Source: Allomeiothermus silvanus DSM 9946 (lineage in GTDB: Bacteria > Deinococcota > Deinococci > Deinococcales > Thermaceae). Taken from it: a DNA stretch of 64,000 bases. The notes under the pieces are model-generated. The model made no database searches and was not told the DNA's origin. It saw nothing but the letters and a program-made list of their open reading frames with translations. Positions within the stretch are counted from its first letter, which is position 1. Each line of letters opens with the position of its first letter. Below, piece by piece: positions 36,234 through 45,279 of the stretch. Made by a program: the position numbers and the translations under genes. The stretch spans positions 124,001 to 188,000 of the forward strand of contig NC_014213.1 in NCBI RefSeq assembly GCF_000092125.1, given 5' to 3'.

Positions 36234-38294
36234 TCACTTGAAGATCTCGTCCAGCAGAGGGTTATGCCGGATCAACACCTCCTCCCCAGGAGGGGCGGGG
36301 GATGTGGGGGGGGTTTCCTCCCCGTACGATTCAGGGGTCAGTGGGGTAGTTCCCTCCAAAAACTGCTCTGGCGTTAAAGGGAAAACCATCCGAAACAGGA
36401 TCCCCTCCCCAGGAAGCCAGCTTTCCTGGTCGTAGGCCTCCCCCCACCGCGCCTTGGGGTTCGGACCCAGCACGTAGGCGTACTGGCGGTGCTCCGGCCA
36501 GTTGTGCACCAGCACCCGGGGTGCTCCAGCGACCACCAGCGTAGACCAGAGCACCTCATCCGGGGTGGAAAGCTGCACGGGGCCCAGGCGCTTCGCCAAC
36601 CACTGGGCCACTTCCCACAGGCGGTTTTCAAAGCCCTTCAGATCGTTGTCCCAGAAAGCCTCGAGGGCCCCCTCCTTAACCAGGTAGTGAGCCGCAGCCC
36701 GCACCTTGGGGTGGGTGGAGGGGACGTGTTGAGGGATGCGCACGACCAGGGGGTTGTCCTCGGGATGAACGCGGGAGGGGACAAACCCCTTAACTAGGGT
36801 AAGGGCCCGCTTAGCCCGCTCTTGCTCCCGCTTTAGGGCCTCGAGATACCTGTTGACCATAGCGAAGCGGTCGAGCACCTCCCCGAAGAAGAGGTGGCGC
36901 TGGGTGAGGCGCTCTTGCTGGGGATGGGCCTCCTGGAGCAGGTGCCAGGCATTGCCGCAGAGCCGTTTACGAATCGAGGCCATCTCCGGCCCAGACTCGG
37001 GTGGGGTCGCCGGGCGCAGACGGTTTGTGAACCACTGCGTCCACTGTTTGGGGCGGTTGGATGGAGGCGGTGGGTTATCCACCTCCTTTTCCCAGCGCTC
37101 CCGGTTGTTCTGGAACCGCTCTTCCAAGGTAGCCAGCTCCCTGCTGGCTTGCTGGGCCTCGGGGTCGTGCTGAAGGAAAAAGGCTACATTGCCCTCCTCC
37201 AGGGCCTGATCCACCGGCTCCAGCGCCTTTTCCAGTGTCCGGATTTCCTGCTGAAGATCCTCACGCCCTCCCAGGCCTCCCCGCTGTATTCGTGCCCGAA
37301 GGCGATTAAGGCGGGCCCGCTTCTCGGCCACCCCGGCGGTCTTGTCCAGGGTTTCTAAAAGCGCCGCGCGCTCGTCCTCCGCGCGCTGGATGGCTTTTTT
37401 TAGGCCGTTCAGGCTTTTGGGTAAAACAGGCAGGCCCAACAGCAAAGCCTGGCGTCCGAGTTCGTAGGGAGCGGGGCTCTCGAGGGGCAATAGGGCTTGC
37501 TCCACAACCAGGCTGGCCGCAGCCCGCTGCTCCTGGCGGTACCTATCCCAGTTGGGGTTACTCCAATTGGGGTGGGCATCGCAGCTTGTCCGTTCCGGGC
37601 GGGCCGGAGGGGGGGTCGGCTGGAAGGCCCATGGGGGAGGAGGCGGCACCTCGGGAGGTACACCCAACTCCACCTGCCGAATGGCCTCCCACAGGATGGG
37701 CACTAGGGTTTGGGGGTTTGGCTGCTCCATTTCCAGCCGGGCTATGCCAAGCCCCACCCAGTCCCGTCCCTTTTCCGGTTGGAGCGGGGCCTGGGAGGCT
37801 ACCAGGGCCTCCACGAAGTGCTGCACCCATACGGCCAGGTGCTCTTCTTTGGGCAAATAGAGGCCGTTTCTGGCCCAGCGGGAGACCGGCCAGACCCGCG
37901 TGGGAGGGTGGTGGTCGGGATTCGGCGGGAAGTGCGCCAGGTTCTCGAGTTCCCGCAGGAAGAGCACCAGGTGCAGCCGCAGCTCCATCCCCGCCCAGGG
38001 CCCATTGCTTATCTTCTGTTCTAGTTTTTCCACGAAGCCAGGTAGGCCCGCTTCATCCCCGGAAGCTATGACCGCCAGAGTCAGGGCGGGGTCGGGATCA
38101 TAACCTTTTCGGCGGAGTTCCAGCTGGCGGGGCTGGGCCAGCAGGGAGACCAGGGCCCCATCCAGCGAATCCGGGTGCGCGACCTCGAGGGCCAGCGCCT
38201 TGGGCCCCAGTCGCTCCTGCCAGAGGGGTTCGGCTACCCGCACCAGGGCCTCAGCGAGCCCCGGAAAGGCGACCAGCACAGTGGGGTGAATCAT
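36234..38294 (-). CDS. Unknown 686-aa protein in the tubulin/VWA/BrxL operon
   Basis: I do not recognise the family. The N-terminus (VLVAFPGLAEALVRVAEPLW) has a Rossmann-like beta-alpha start, residues about 195-225 are a proline-rich linker (EVPPPPPWAFQPTPPPARPE) and residues about 270-420 are charged and helical, probably coiled coil (AEDERAALLETLDKTAGVAE, LQQEIRTLEKALEPVDQALE). No nuclease, ATPase or membrane motif is visible. ATG follows the tubulin gene stop after 3 bp and its own stop is 10 bp before the BrxL-like start, so it belongs firmly to the operon and probably works with the tubulin-like protein. Confidence 0.7.
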   Translation of the reverse strand: MIHPTVLVAFPGLAEALVRVAEPLWQERLGPKALALEVAHPDSLDGALVSLLAQPRQLELRRKGYDPDPALTLAVIASGDEAGLPGFVEKLEQKISNGPWAGMELRLHLVLFLRELENLAHFPPNPDHHPPTRVWPVSRWARNGLYLPKEEHLAVWVQHFVEALVASQAPLQPEKGRDWVGLGIARLEMEQPNPQTLVPILWEAIRQVELGVPPEVPPPPPWAFQPTPPPARPERTSCDAHPNWSNPNWDRYRQEQRAAASLVVEQALLPLESPAPYELGRQALLLGLPVLPKSLNGLKKAIQRAEDERAALLETLDKTAGVAEKRARLNRLRARIQRGGLGGREDLQQEIRTLEKALEPVDQALEEGNVAFFLQHDPEAQQASRELATLEERFQNNRERWEKEVDNPPPPSNRPKQWTQWFTNRLRPATPPESGPEMASIRKRLCGNAWHLLQEAHPQQERLTQRHLFFGEVLDRFAMVNRYLEALKREQERAKRALTLVKGFVPSRVHPEDNPLVVRIPQHVPSTHPKVRAAAHYLVKEGALEAFWDNDLKGFENRLWEVAQWLAKRLGPVQLSTPDEVLWSTLVVAGAPRVLVHNWPEHRQYAYVLGPNPKARWGEAYDQESWLPGEGILFRMVFPLTPEQFLEGTTPLTPESYGEETPPTSPAPPGEEVLIRHNPLLDEIFK

Positions 38295-38297
38295 GGC

Positions 38298-41060
38298 TTA
38301 GAGGGGGGGGAAGACGTCTTGGCCCGCATCTGGGCGAAGGGCTACCAGCTCTTCCCGCCACCGCTTCAAAACCGCGATCTCTTGCTGGAATATCTCCTTG
38401 TCCTCGTTGCTGAAGGAGGCGTCTTCCAGCTTTTGCTCTCTCGAGCCGATGACCTCGGGAAGCCTGAGCTTAAGTCCTTCCAGCGCCTCTGGATCGCGCC
38501 GGCGTCCACCTTCTTCCTTCTTCACCTGGGCTTCCAGCTCCTTGAAGGCGAAGAAGTCTTTGCGGAGGGCCGCAAAGGCATCCGCCGGGGTAGTGCCCAG
38601 CACGTGTCTTCTTGCAGTCCCCTGCCTACGATCGGTGAAACCGTAACCCACCTCGTTGGTGAGCAGGCCCAGCGCCCGGGCCTTGGTCCAGACCTCGGCA
38701 ACCTCCTCTTTGCTCGGGGTGGGAAAGAGGTCTTCGAGGCCCTCCTCCCAGTCCCGGTGGATGTGGAAGCTCCTTTCCCTCGCCAAGGCCTCGTACTTTT
38801 CCCGGTAAATCTGGATGCCCCTCAGCACAAAGGCTGGAATAGAGGCCTCCATCTTGTAGAAGAGCACCCGGTTGGGATCGCCGGTGGAAACCCGCTGTAG
38901 GCGCATGCGGTCATGCAGGTTGGAGGCGAAGAGGTTGAGGATCTCGTCTCGGCCTACGAAGGGATCGTCCCGGCTGCTGGCATTGGCTACCCCCAGGATG
39001 TGTACCTTCTCCCGGTAGCCGAGTCCGGGGTTGGATACCCAGGCGTCCTCGTAGTCCCAGGCCGGGTCCGAAATCCGGTCCAGCTCCCGCAGATTGCGCT
39101 CCACCGCCTCCCAAAGCCCAGGATCTTGGTCTTTACGCAAAAGCGCCTGGTTGAGCCATTCGGCCATGGCGGCGGCCTCGCTTTTCTCTAGGGCCTGCTT
39201 GATAGCCGCATGCGGATCCCGGAGGAGTGCCTCCAGATCCCACCTGATCTCGCCCCCATCCTCCCTCACCTCTACCCTTCCCGTCTGCTCGACATAGGGG
39301 GGCGGCAAGGTGAGGGTGAAGGGCTCTACGTCCTGGGCTTGCCCGGTTCCGCTGTAGTTTTCCGATTCAAGCTTGCTGCGGTATTCCTGAATCCTTTGGC
39401 TAGCCCTTCTTATCTCTTCCAGAAGCTCGTCGAGGGCCTGCACCCAGGTCGTGGCCAGCGCCTCCCGGCCTTCCTGGATGCCCACGTCTGCAGAACTCTC
39501 GTAGATTCGCTGAAGGGTTCGTCGGGTGAGTTCCGCATCTTGGGGCTGCCGACCCAGACCGAAAAATCCCCGTGCGGGGTTGTTATTCACCCGAGTTTGG
39601 GTATCCTCCAGACGCTTATCCCTGCGTTCCTTAGCCGTAGCTGCCTCATTTTTCAGTTCCTTTTCCAGCGCTTGGGCACGCTGAAGAAGCTGTTTCAGGG
39701 AATCCTCGAGGCCCTTTAGCCCCGCACCCTGGCCTAGGGCTTGGGCCGCTTCCTGTCGGACGAAAGGCCTTATACTTTCACGGTGTTTGTGCAAAAGCGC
39801 TTCCCGGTGTTTTTGAAGAACCTCTTCGACCTGAGACTCCACGATGGGCCACAGCTTTCGGTCTTCCTCCCGGGATGAGGCCGCACTGGGCAGTTCCAGC
39901 TCGAACTGAAGCGCAAGAGTCTTGAGTTCCTCCAGCTTGGCGTGGATGGCGGAGGGTGTCCATCCGTATCCCTGGTCAAGGAGCTTGTCCAAAGCCTTTA
40001 AGGCTTGGGCGCGCTGGCTCTCCCGCTTTATACCCTCGGGCTCGAAGCGCAGTTCCGCGGCGCCAAAGCTGGCGTAGTGGGCGGTTTTCCCGTAATACTT
40101 GCCCTTTTGTTCGTTGAGTTTGTGGACGATGTTATCGAAGGTATCGGCCTGCTCTTTGCCCAAAGGCCCGGCCGACAGGTAAAGCCCAAGGCCCAAAAGC
40201 TCCATGAGGTCGTCAATCTCGTTGAAGGTCTTCCCCGCGCGGTTTTGGCGGTTGACCAGGAATACCATGTCAAAAGGCTTCTTGCGAACCTCGACCTCCC
40301 TCCCACCAAAGCGGTAGCGGAAGGTGTCTTCCAGGCTCATGAAGTAATCCAGCTCCTTAATAGCAGCGTAGGCGTTGGCCTCTACGTTCTGTGTACCGGG
40401 CCGGTTCACGTAGATGTCGGGCAGCAGGAAGTGGCCGAAAAGCTGGTCTTCATCCTTCATGAGCTGACGCAGGACAAAGGCCACATCCAGGAAGATACCC
40501 GATCCCGTCCCCCCGGCCAGTGACCCCACCAAGGCTACCGTGAGGTGGGGCGTGTAGGGCTCGTAGATGTTTTGCCAATCGCCGCTTGGGCGCTCGTCCC
40601 GGTAGTCTCGGGCGAGGGCTAGGAGGTCGCGGAGGTTCTCATAGACCACCGTGGCGTTGGCAAACAGGGCGAGCCGTCCCAAAGCACGAATCTGCCCGGC
40701 CCCCGAAAGGATGTTGGCCTTCAGATCAGCCTTGGGGGGAAACCACTCGCGGATCTCGTCGTGGACGCGCGGAAGTAGGCTGGCTCCCCGGGCTTCGATA
40801 TGGAGGATCTCGTCGGCCCGGAGGCGTACCGGTTTCTCTCCCGCAGGCGTTTGTGCAACCAGGTGGTCGGTGTTGGCGCTGGTGGTATCGATAAGGAGAT
40901 GTTTGACCAGAGGCGGCTCCTCGCCGAAGGTCTCCAAAAAGCGCTTCTTGGCGTGTAACAAGGCTTTCTTTCCCGTGCCCCCGAGACCGATAAGAACCGT
41001 GCGCTTGAGTCTGCGAACACCGGGCATGGCCCGGGTTTTATCCTGTGGCGCTCCAATCAT
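38298..41060 (-). CDS. Tubulin-like GTPase (Tubulin_2 family)
   Basis: The 920-residue protein starts with a nucleotide-binding strand (TVLIGLGGTGKKALLHAKKR) and has the tubulin/FtsZ signature loop LVGSLAGGTGSGIFLDVA near residue 182, followed by FGHFLLPDIY. This matches the bacterial Tubulin_2 family, which often sits next to VWA genes. The C-terminal 500 residues are helical and partly coiled coil (LKQLLQRAQALEKELKNEAA) and may bind partners. GTP-driven assembly is inferred from the family. ATG is 9 bp after the VWA gene stop. Confidence 0.88.
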   Translation of the reverse strand: MIGAPQDKTRAMPGVRRLKRTVLIGLGGTGKKALLHAKKRFLETFGEEPPLVKHLLIDTTSANTDHLVAQTPAGEKPVRLRADEILHIEARGASLLPRVHDEIREWFPPKADLKANILSGAGQIRALGRLALFANATVVYENLRDLLALARDYRDERPSGDWQNIYEPYTPHLTVALVGSLAGGTGSGIFLDVAFVLRQLMKDEDQLFGHFLLPDIYVNRPGTQNVEANAYAAIKELDYFMSLEDTFRYRFGGREVEVRKKPFDMVFLVNRQNRAGKTFNEIDDLMELLGLGLYLSAGPLGKEQADTFDNIVHKLNEQKGKYYGKTAHYASFGAAELRFEPEGIKRESQRAQALKALDKLLDQGYGWTPSAIHAKLEELKTLALQFELELPSAASSREEDRKLWPIVESQVEEVLQKHREALLHKHRESIRPFVRQEAAQALGQGAGLKGLEDSLKQLLQRAQALEKELKNEAATAKERRDKRLEDTQTRVNNNPARGFFGLGRQPQDAELTRRTLQRIYESSADVGIQEGREALATTWVQALDELLEEIRRASQRIQEYRSKLESENYSGTGQAQDVEPFTLTLPPPYVEQTGRVEVREDGGEIRWDLEALLRDPHAAIKQALEKSEAAAMAEWLNQALLRKDQDPGLWEAVERNLRELDRISDPAWDYEDAWVSNPGLGYREKVHILGVANASSRDDPFVGRDEILNLFASNLHDRMRLQRVSTGDPNRVLFYKMEASIPAFVLRGIQIYREKYEALARERSFHIHRDWEEGLEDLFPTPSKEEVAEVWTKARALGLLTNEVGYGFTDRRQGTARRHVLGTTPADAFAALRKDFFAFKELEAQVKKEEGGRRRDPEALEGLKLRLPEVIGSREQKLEDASFSNEDKEIFQQEIAVLKRWREELVALRPDAGQDVFPPL

Positions 41061-42727
41061 TGCATTTCCTCACTTATGGTCGATCCGCAAAGAGCCCAAC
41101 TCCTTGCCCGAATCGTAGAACTTGAGAACCTCTCCCCATTCCAGGGTTGTTCTAGCATCAACGGGATAGTTACCGCTTTTGACCTCCACCCCCAGGGGAA
41201 CACCCTCCAGGTACGGTTTGCCCTTATGACGCCGCAGCTCGAGCCCCTCCAATCTGTCCTCTCCAAAAAGCCTCCCCACGTCCACCGCTCCTTTGAGAGG
41301 TTTTTCGACGTCCTGGCATCCTCGATCCGGAGCTGTGGTGAAAGTCCCTTTGCCCCAGGGCCGCTGCGACTGCCACCAGCGCCAAAGGAGCCCCCCCAGG
41401 AGCAGTAAAAGGAGTAGAAAGAACCACCAGTAGCGCCTGAGCCAGTCCCACCAGGTCATGGGCTGGGTGACCGGTGGGAGGGTGCTGGGGGTCTGGAGGG
41501 TGCTTCCCGGGGGGGGCGTGAGCTGGAGGCTTGGCCTGACCGTGCTGCCGCCCCCCAACCCGGTGTTTTCCACCGCCACCTTCAACTCCTCCCCGGGGCG
41601 GAGTGTGACTGGACCCTCCTGCCCGTTCAGGGAGGCCCTTAAGCCTTTGGGCGCCTCCACCGCCACCGTGAGGGGCTCCTTGGCCCAGGCGTTGCCCTGC
41701 AGCCGGTAGGTAAGGGCGGCCTTCTCCCCAGGCCGCAGTTGCAGGGTCTCGGGAACGTTGACGGGCACCAGGGTGTAGGCACCCGGGGGGTGAAAAGCCA
41801 GCCGGAGGGGAATGCCTCTGGGTCGGACCACGGTTTCGCTGGGGGCTTTGGGGCATAGCCAGGCCTGGTAAGTTCCGGGGGTGAGACCATCGGAGTTGCG
41901 CAAGCGGAAAGTCAGGGTCGCGGTACCCCCCGCGGGAACCCTCGAGGGCTCCACCTGGAGGAAGGCCCCAGCCCGGTCCAAGACCGGGGCCTCCACGCCA
42001 AGGCCGATGGTCTGAACAGAACCCCGGGACTCCAGCTGGATGTCCCTCCGGATCTCCCGTGTATCCCATAGGTTGCCCAGGTCAAGGGCGGAGGGGCGAA
42101 GGATCACCTCGCTCAGGCTGGGTACCTGGTTAGGAGGGGCCTCGAGAACCCGCGCGTTGGGTGCTTTGCTCAAGGAGGTAATCACGTCCTTAGGGGCCGG
42201 AATGCCCAGGCTGATGTAAAAGATCCAGTCATACGCGCCGCGCTGGAGTTCGTAGCGGCGGGTCACATCTTGGATGGTCAACGGGGCGGGATCGTTGTCC
42301 TGCCCATCCGTAAAGACGTAGACGTTGTAGGCCTCGTTGGGACGCCGATTTTGTCCGATACCCTCGAGGATCTTCAGAAGGGTAGCGTAGAGATAGGTTT
42401 GTGAGCCCCGGGCCTCGAGGGTGTCCACATAACGGAAAAGGGCATCTTTCTCCGCGGGTAAAACAAAGGTGCGGCTCGGCCCAGGCCCGGCGTCGAAGGG
42501 CTGGATGGTAATGCGGCTGTCGGGGGGTAGCTGCTCTGCGAAACGCTTCAGCTCCGTTTTGACCCGGGGAAAGATCACCCGCCCCTTACCGTCACCCAGC
42601 CCCATCATGGAGCCCGAGGTGTCCAAAACAAACACGTAGTGGTAGCGATCTGGTAGAGGCGCCAGCGCTACGCCCGGGCCAGCTTCACTGGTAGAGCAGG
42701 TTTGGGCGCGGACTGGGGAAAGCAGAT

Positions 42728-43819
42728 TAGGACTTACGCAGTTGGCTGAAGGATGTGGAGGGGATGGGCGAGATAACTTCGTATTGCCTCGCGAACAATG
42801 GACGCCTTGGCCTCGTACCAGCTCACCCCCCTGCGCAGCCGGTAGACCTCCAGCCGGAGGAAGGCCCGCAAAGCCAGGAGGAGGTGCCGCAGGATGGAGA
42901 CCGCCTTCCTCACCTGGGCCCGCTCCACCCCACAGCACTGCTTGAGCCCCCGATGGTACACTTCGATCCCCCATCCTTGCCGCTCTAACTCCGCCCGCTT
43001 CTCTTCGCTCATCCCCAGATGGTTCGTGGCCCAGTACTCCGCCTCCCCGTCCTTGGAGAGCGTTCGGAACACCCTCACGAACCCAAAACCCCGAAGATGA
43101 ACCACCCTCCCCTCCCCAGGGATTTCCACCTCACGGATGGGTACATTTCCCTTCCCCTCCGGGTTGACCAGGCGGTTGCCCTTCAGCCGCGTCAGAAACC
43201 GCCAGCCAAAGCTGACTATGGCCTTGAGGTTCTCCAAGCTGGCATACCAGCTGTCCATCAGGACATATTCCGGCTGAAACCCCCGCTCCTTCGCTTTCTG
43301 GAGCATGGTCTGAAAGTGGTCGTTTTTGCTCTTCCCATCCTGGGGCTTGTCGTAGACCCGAAAGTCGCAGGGGATCAGGGCCTGCCCCTCCGTCCACAGC
43401 AGGGTCATGAGGGCGATGCCCCTAACCACCCTTTGGTGTTTGCCGCTCCAGTGGTAACTCACCAGATCCATGTCCCGAGCGTAGGGCTTATCCAGGGTGG
43501 TGTCGTCCAGGATCAGCAGCCCCTCCCTGAGCTTCACGAAGGCCTTGGCCTCCTGCCACAGCGCCGCCGTGTCGGGCGGCTGTCTTTGCAGCAGGCGGGT
43601 AAAGGCATCATGGGCGGGAGGGCTCTTCTCCTTTGGACTACAGCGAGCGGCCTCGGTACAGGTGAAGACCCGCTGAGCGGCGATGAGAAAGTGGATGTAG
43701 TCCAGGTCATCGCACTTCGGTGGGTTCATGGGCATCACCCCCTTTGGAGAAGCTTGGCTAAGCACTCTCCTCCTAGCACACAGAAGAATGTCCAGTCAAC
43801 TGCAACTGCGTAACTCCTA
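42728..43819 (-). mobile_element. IS element (IS4/IS701-like), copy 2, inside the VWA gene
   Basis: This is a 1,092-bp copy matching 35076-36167 with the same terminal repeats and orientation, flanked by a 5-bp direct repeat CAGAT (42723-42727 and 43820-43824). It cuts the VWA gene within its signal peptide. Confidence 0.93.
42734..43765 (-). CDS. IS4/IS701-like DDE transposase, copy 2
   Basis: The protein is identical to the 343-residue transposase of copy 1 (LLILDDTTLDKPYARDMDLV and GWGIEVYHRGLKQCCG are the diagnostic parts). Identity of both copies indicates recent transposition within this replicon or from a shared source. Confidence 0.93.
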   Translation of the reverse strand: MLSQASPKGVMPMNPPKCDDLDYIHFLIAAQRVFTCTEAARCSPKEKSPPAHDAFTRLLQRQPPDTAALWQEAKAFVKLREGLLILDDTTLDKPYARDMDLVSYHWSGKHQRVVRGIALMTLLWTEGQALIPCDFRVYDKPQDGKSKNDHFQTMLQKAKERGFQPEYVLMDSWYASLENLKAIVSFGWRFLTRLKGNRLVNPEGKGNVPIREVEIPGEGRVVHLRGFGFVRVFRTLSKDGEAEYWATNHLGMSEEKRAELERQGWGIEVYHRGLKQCCGVERAQVRKAVSILRHLLLALRAFLRLEVYRLRRGVSWYEAKASIVREAIRSYLAHPLHILQPTA

Positions 43820-43879
43820 CAGATGAAGAATTCCCAACAAGACCCACAAACTCAACGACTTCGTAGCAACACTCTTCAT

Positions 43880-44195
43880 AGACCCTGTGCTCCGTAAAAT
43901 TTGCTCAACCGAGTGGGATAACCCCGTGCGAAATCCTCTCCCCTGCTGCAAAGCCTTGGGTAGCGGGAGCGACTGCGGCTGGGTTCCCCACGGGACTGGA
44001 GACCACCCCAGGCCATAGCGATCACCTCAGAACAAATGAGCGGCAAAAAGGCTTCGGGTGAGAAAGTCTTCCGGAGCCTTCCCGAGCGAATTATATTTCT
44101 CTGCAAAAGCTTTTCCTGAACCACGGTCACCTCTGTTAGCGGTGAGTATCACAAGACGAAGCGACACTTAATGTCGTTTCCGGGGGCCTGGAAAC
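43880..44195 (-). promoter_or_regulatory. Upstream region of the VWA-to-UvrD operon
   Basis: This 316-bp gap lies between the WYL gene and the reconstructed VWA start. On the minus strand it has a good -10 box TATAAT (44095-44090) with only a weak -35, an inverted pair TCACC/GGTGA (about 44127-44145) and the CGACA-N5-TGTCG palindrome at 44162-44176. No gene is seen. It is the likely control region of the second transcription unit. Confidence 0.5.
44161..44177. promoter_or_regulatory. Palindromic operator candidate A
   Basis: GCGACACTTAATGTCGT contains the dyad CGACA-N5-TGTCG. It lies 18 bp beyond the WYL gene stop and upstream of the VWA operon. A site matching at 15 of 17 bases is at 54230-54246, upstream of the other transcription unit. 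The WYL regulator is the obvious candidate to bind both, by analogy with BrxR-type WYL regulators of BREX. Confidence 0.5.
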
Positions 44196-45200
44196 CTAGC
44201 GCGAAAGGGTCAACGGCGACAGCTCCCTCAAACGTAGTGCCTCCCCCCACCTGGCTGCCAGGGTGCGAATCTCGCCGAGCCAGCGGACCCGCAGGTCCTC
44301 CGGGGCCACCACCTCCACCAGACTGCCCCAGGAAAGAACCCAACCCAGAAGCTCGAAGGGGTACCCATCCGGACCCGCATTCACCTCGTACACCGCCTCG
44401 GCGCGGCCATCTTCCAACGGGTGCCATTCCACAGCTTCCGGCAGGTCCCCCTCCCGGAGCCTTGGAATCACCTCCGGGGCGAAGCGAAGCACTACCTGCA
44501 CCTTGCGGTGAGCTAGGGTAACGCCCCAGGCCCCGGAAAGCAGCTGGTTCGGGTCGAAGCTCTCGGGGATAGAGTAGCGCTCGTCCAGGAGCACCGGGTT
44601 GGACATGCGGGCCAGCTTGTACACGCTGGGGCCGGGATGCCTTGAGCCGGGCATGCGGGCCAGCGCATACAGTGCCAGGTTCCAACGGTTCAGCTCCAGA
44701 AACCAGACCTCCAGCTTCCGTTGGGACCGTCTACCCTGCAGATCGCGGTAACCGACTTGCAAAACCCGCCGCTCCTGCCAGGCCCGGAGCACCATCTCCA
44801 GGACGCGATCGGAGGGGAGGTTGCGCCGGCGGTACGCCTCGAGGTCTCGCGCAACCAAGCCGCGAATATGCTCGGGAAGCTGCTTGATATGGCGGTGTAG
44901 CTCGTCTAAAAAATACTGATGATGGGTAGGGGCCTGGTGGTAGAAGAACCGAAAGATGGTGTAGTTCAAGAGGAGGCTGTAGGGACTTTGTTGCGTCTTG
45001 GTAACCAGGTAATAGCGCCCTTGGGCGTCCACCTGTACGCTGCCGTGCAACTTGCGCAGGTCGTCGAGATCCCGCTGAATCGTTCTCTGGCTAATCCCAA
45101 GCCGCTCGGCCAGTTCTGCCGTGCTGCGTGGCCGGAGTTCTAAATGCCTTTCAATTTCCAACAGGCGTATAGACTTCTTGTGCGACCGCTTTTCACCCAT
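44196..45200 (-). CDS. HTH-WYL domain transcriptional regulator
   Basis: The 334-residue protein has an N-terminal winged helix (RSTAELAERLGISQRTIQRD, residues about 28-47) and a WYL domain (VLQVGYRDLQGRRSQRKLEV with WNLALYALAR), then a C-terminal WCX-like region. WYL regulators such as BrxR control BREX and CRISPR loci and sense small ligands or nucleic acids. It lies at the end of the first defence-like unit and directly before the second, between two copies of a shared palindrome. The ATG has no strong Shine-Dalgarno site. Confidence 0.9.
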   Translation of the reverse strand: MGEKRSHKKSIRLLEIERHLELRPRSTAELAERLGISQRTIQRDLDDLRKLHGSVQVDAQGRYYLVTKTQQSPYSLLLNYTIFRFFYHQAPTHHQYFLDELHRHIKQLPEHIRGLVARDLEAYRRRNLPSDRVLEMVLRAWQERRVLQVGYRDLQGRRSQRKLEVWFLELNRWNLALYALARMPGSRHPGPSVYKLARMSNPVLLDERYSIPESFDPNQLLSGAWGVTLAHRKVQVVLRFAPEVIPRLREGDLPEAVEWHPLEDGRAEAVYEVNAGPDGYPFELLGWVLSWGSLVEVVAPEDLRVRWLGEIRTLAARWGEALRLRELSPLTLSR

Positions 45201-45279
45201 ACCTTATGCTAGCCGGGACGCAAACGAACGCCTGTGGAGTTTGACCTAGTGGCCTCAGCCAGGAGGCGCAGCGCCTCGC

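Larger units (their letters stand above)
41070..43879 (-). pseudogene. Membrane-anchored VWA-domain protein gene, interrupted by an IS
   Basis: The true start is ATG 43879: MKSVATKSLSLWVLLGIL followed, after removal of the IS, by HLLSPVRAQTC, a complete signal peptide. Deleting 42728-43819 and one CAGAT duplication gives exactly 571 codons. The protein has a VWA domain (MIDAS DTSGSMMG near residue 54, TDGQDND later), two beta-sandwich repeats, a transmembrane helix near residues 447-470 (WWFFLLLLLLLGGLLW) and a cytoplasmic tail of about 100 residues. The VWA part would thus face outside. The frame that runs into the IS (to 42974) is not a natural start. Confidence 0.87.

Noticed and set aside
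36234-38294. The 686-aa protein as the missing PglZ phosphatase of BREX
   Set aside because: No alkaline-phosphatase-type metal-binding Asp/His motifs are visible; the centre is coiled coil.
42728-42974. Long VWA frame starting inside the IS
   Set aside because: These codons are antisense IS sequence; the real start is at 43879 beyond the IS.
35076-43819. The two identical IS copies as a composite transposon carrying the tubulin/VWA genes
   Set aside because: Each copy has its own different 5-bp target duplication (AGCCT and CAGAT), and each interrupts a separate gene that is restored by its removal, so these are independent insertions.
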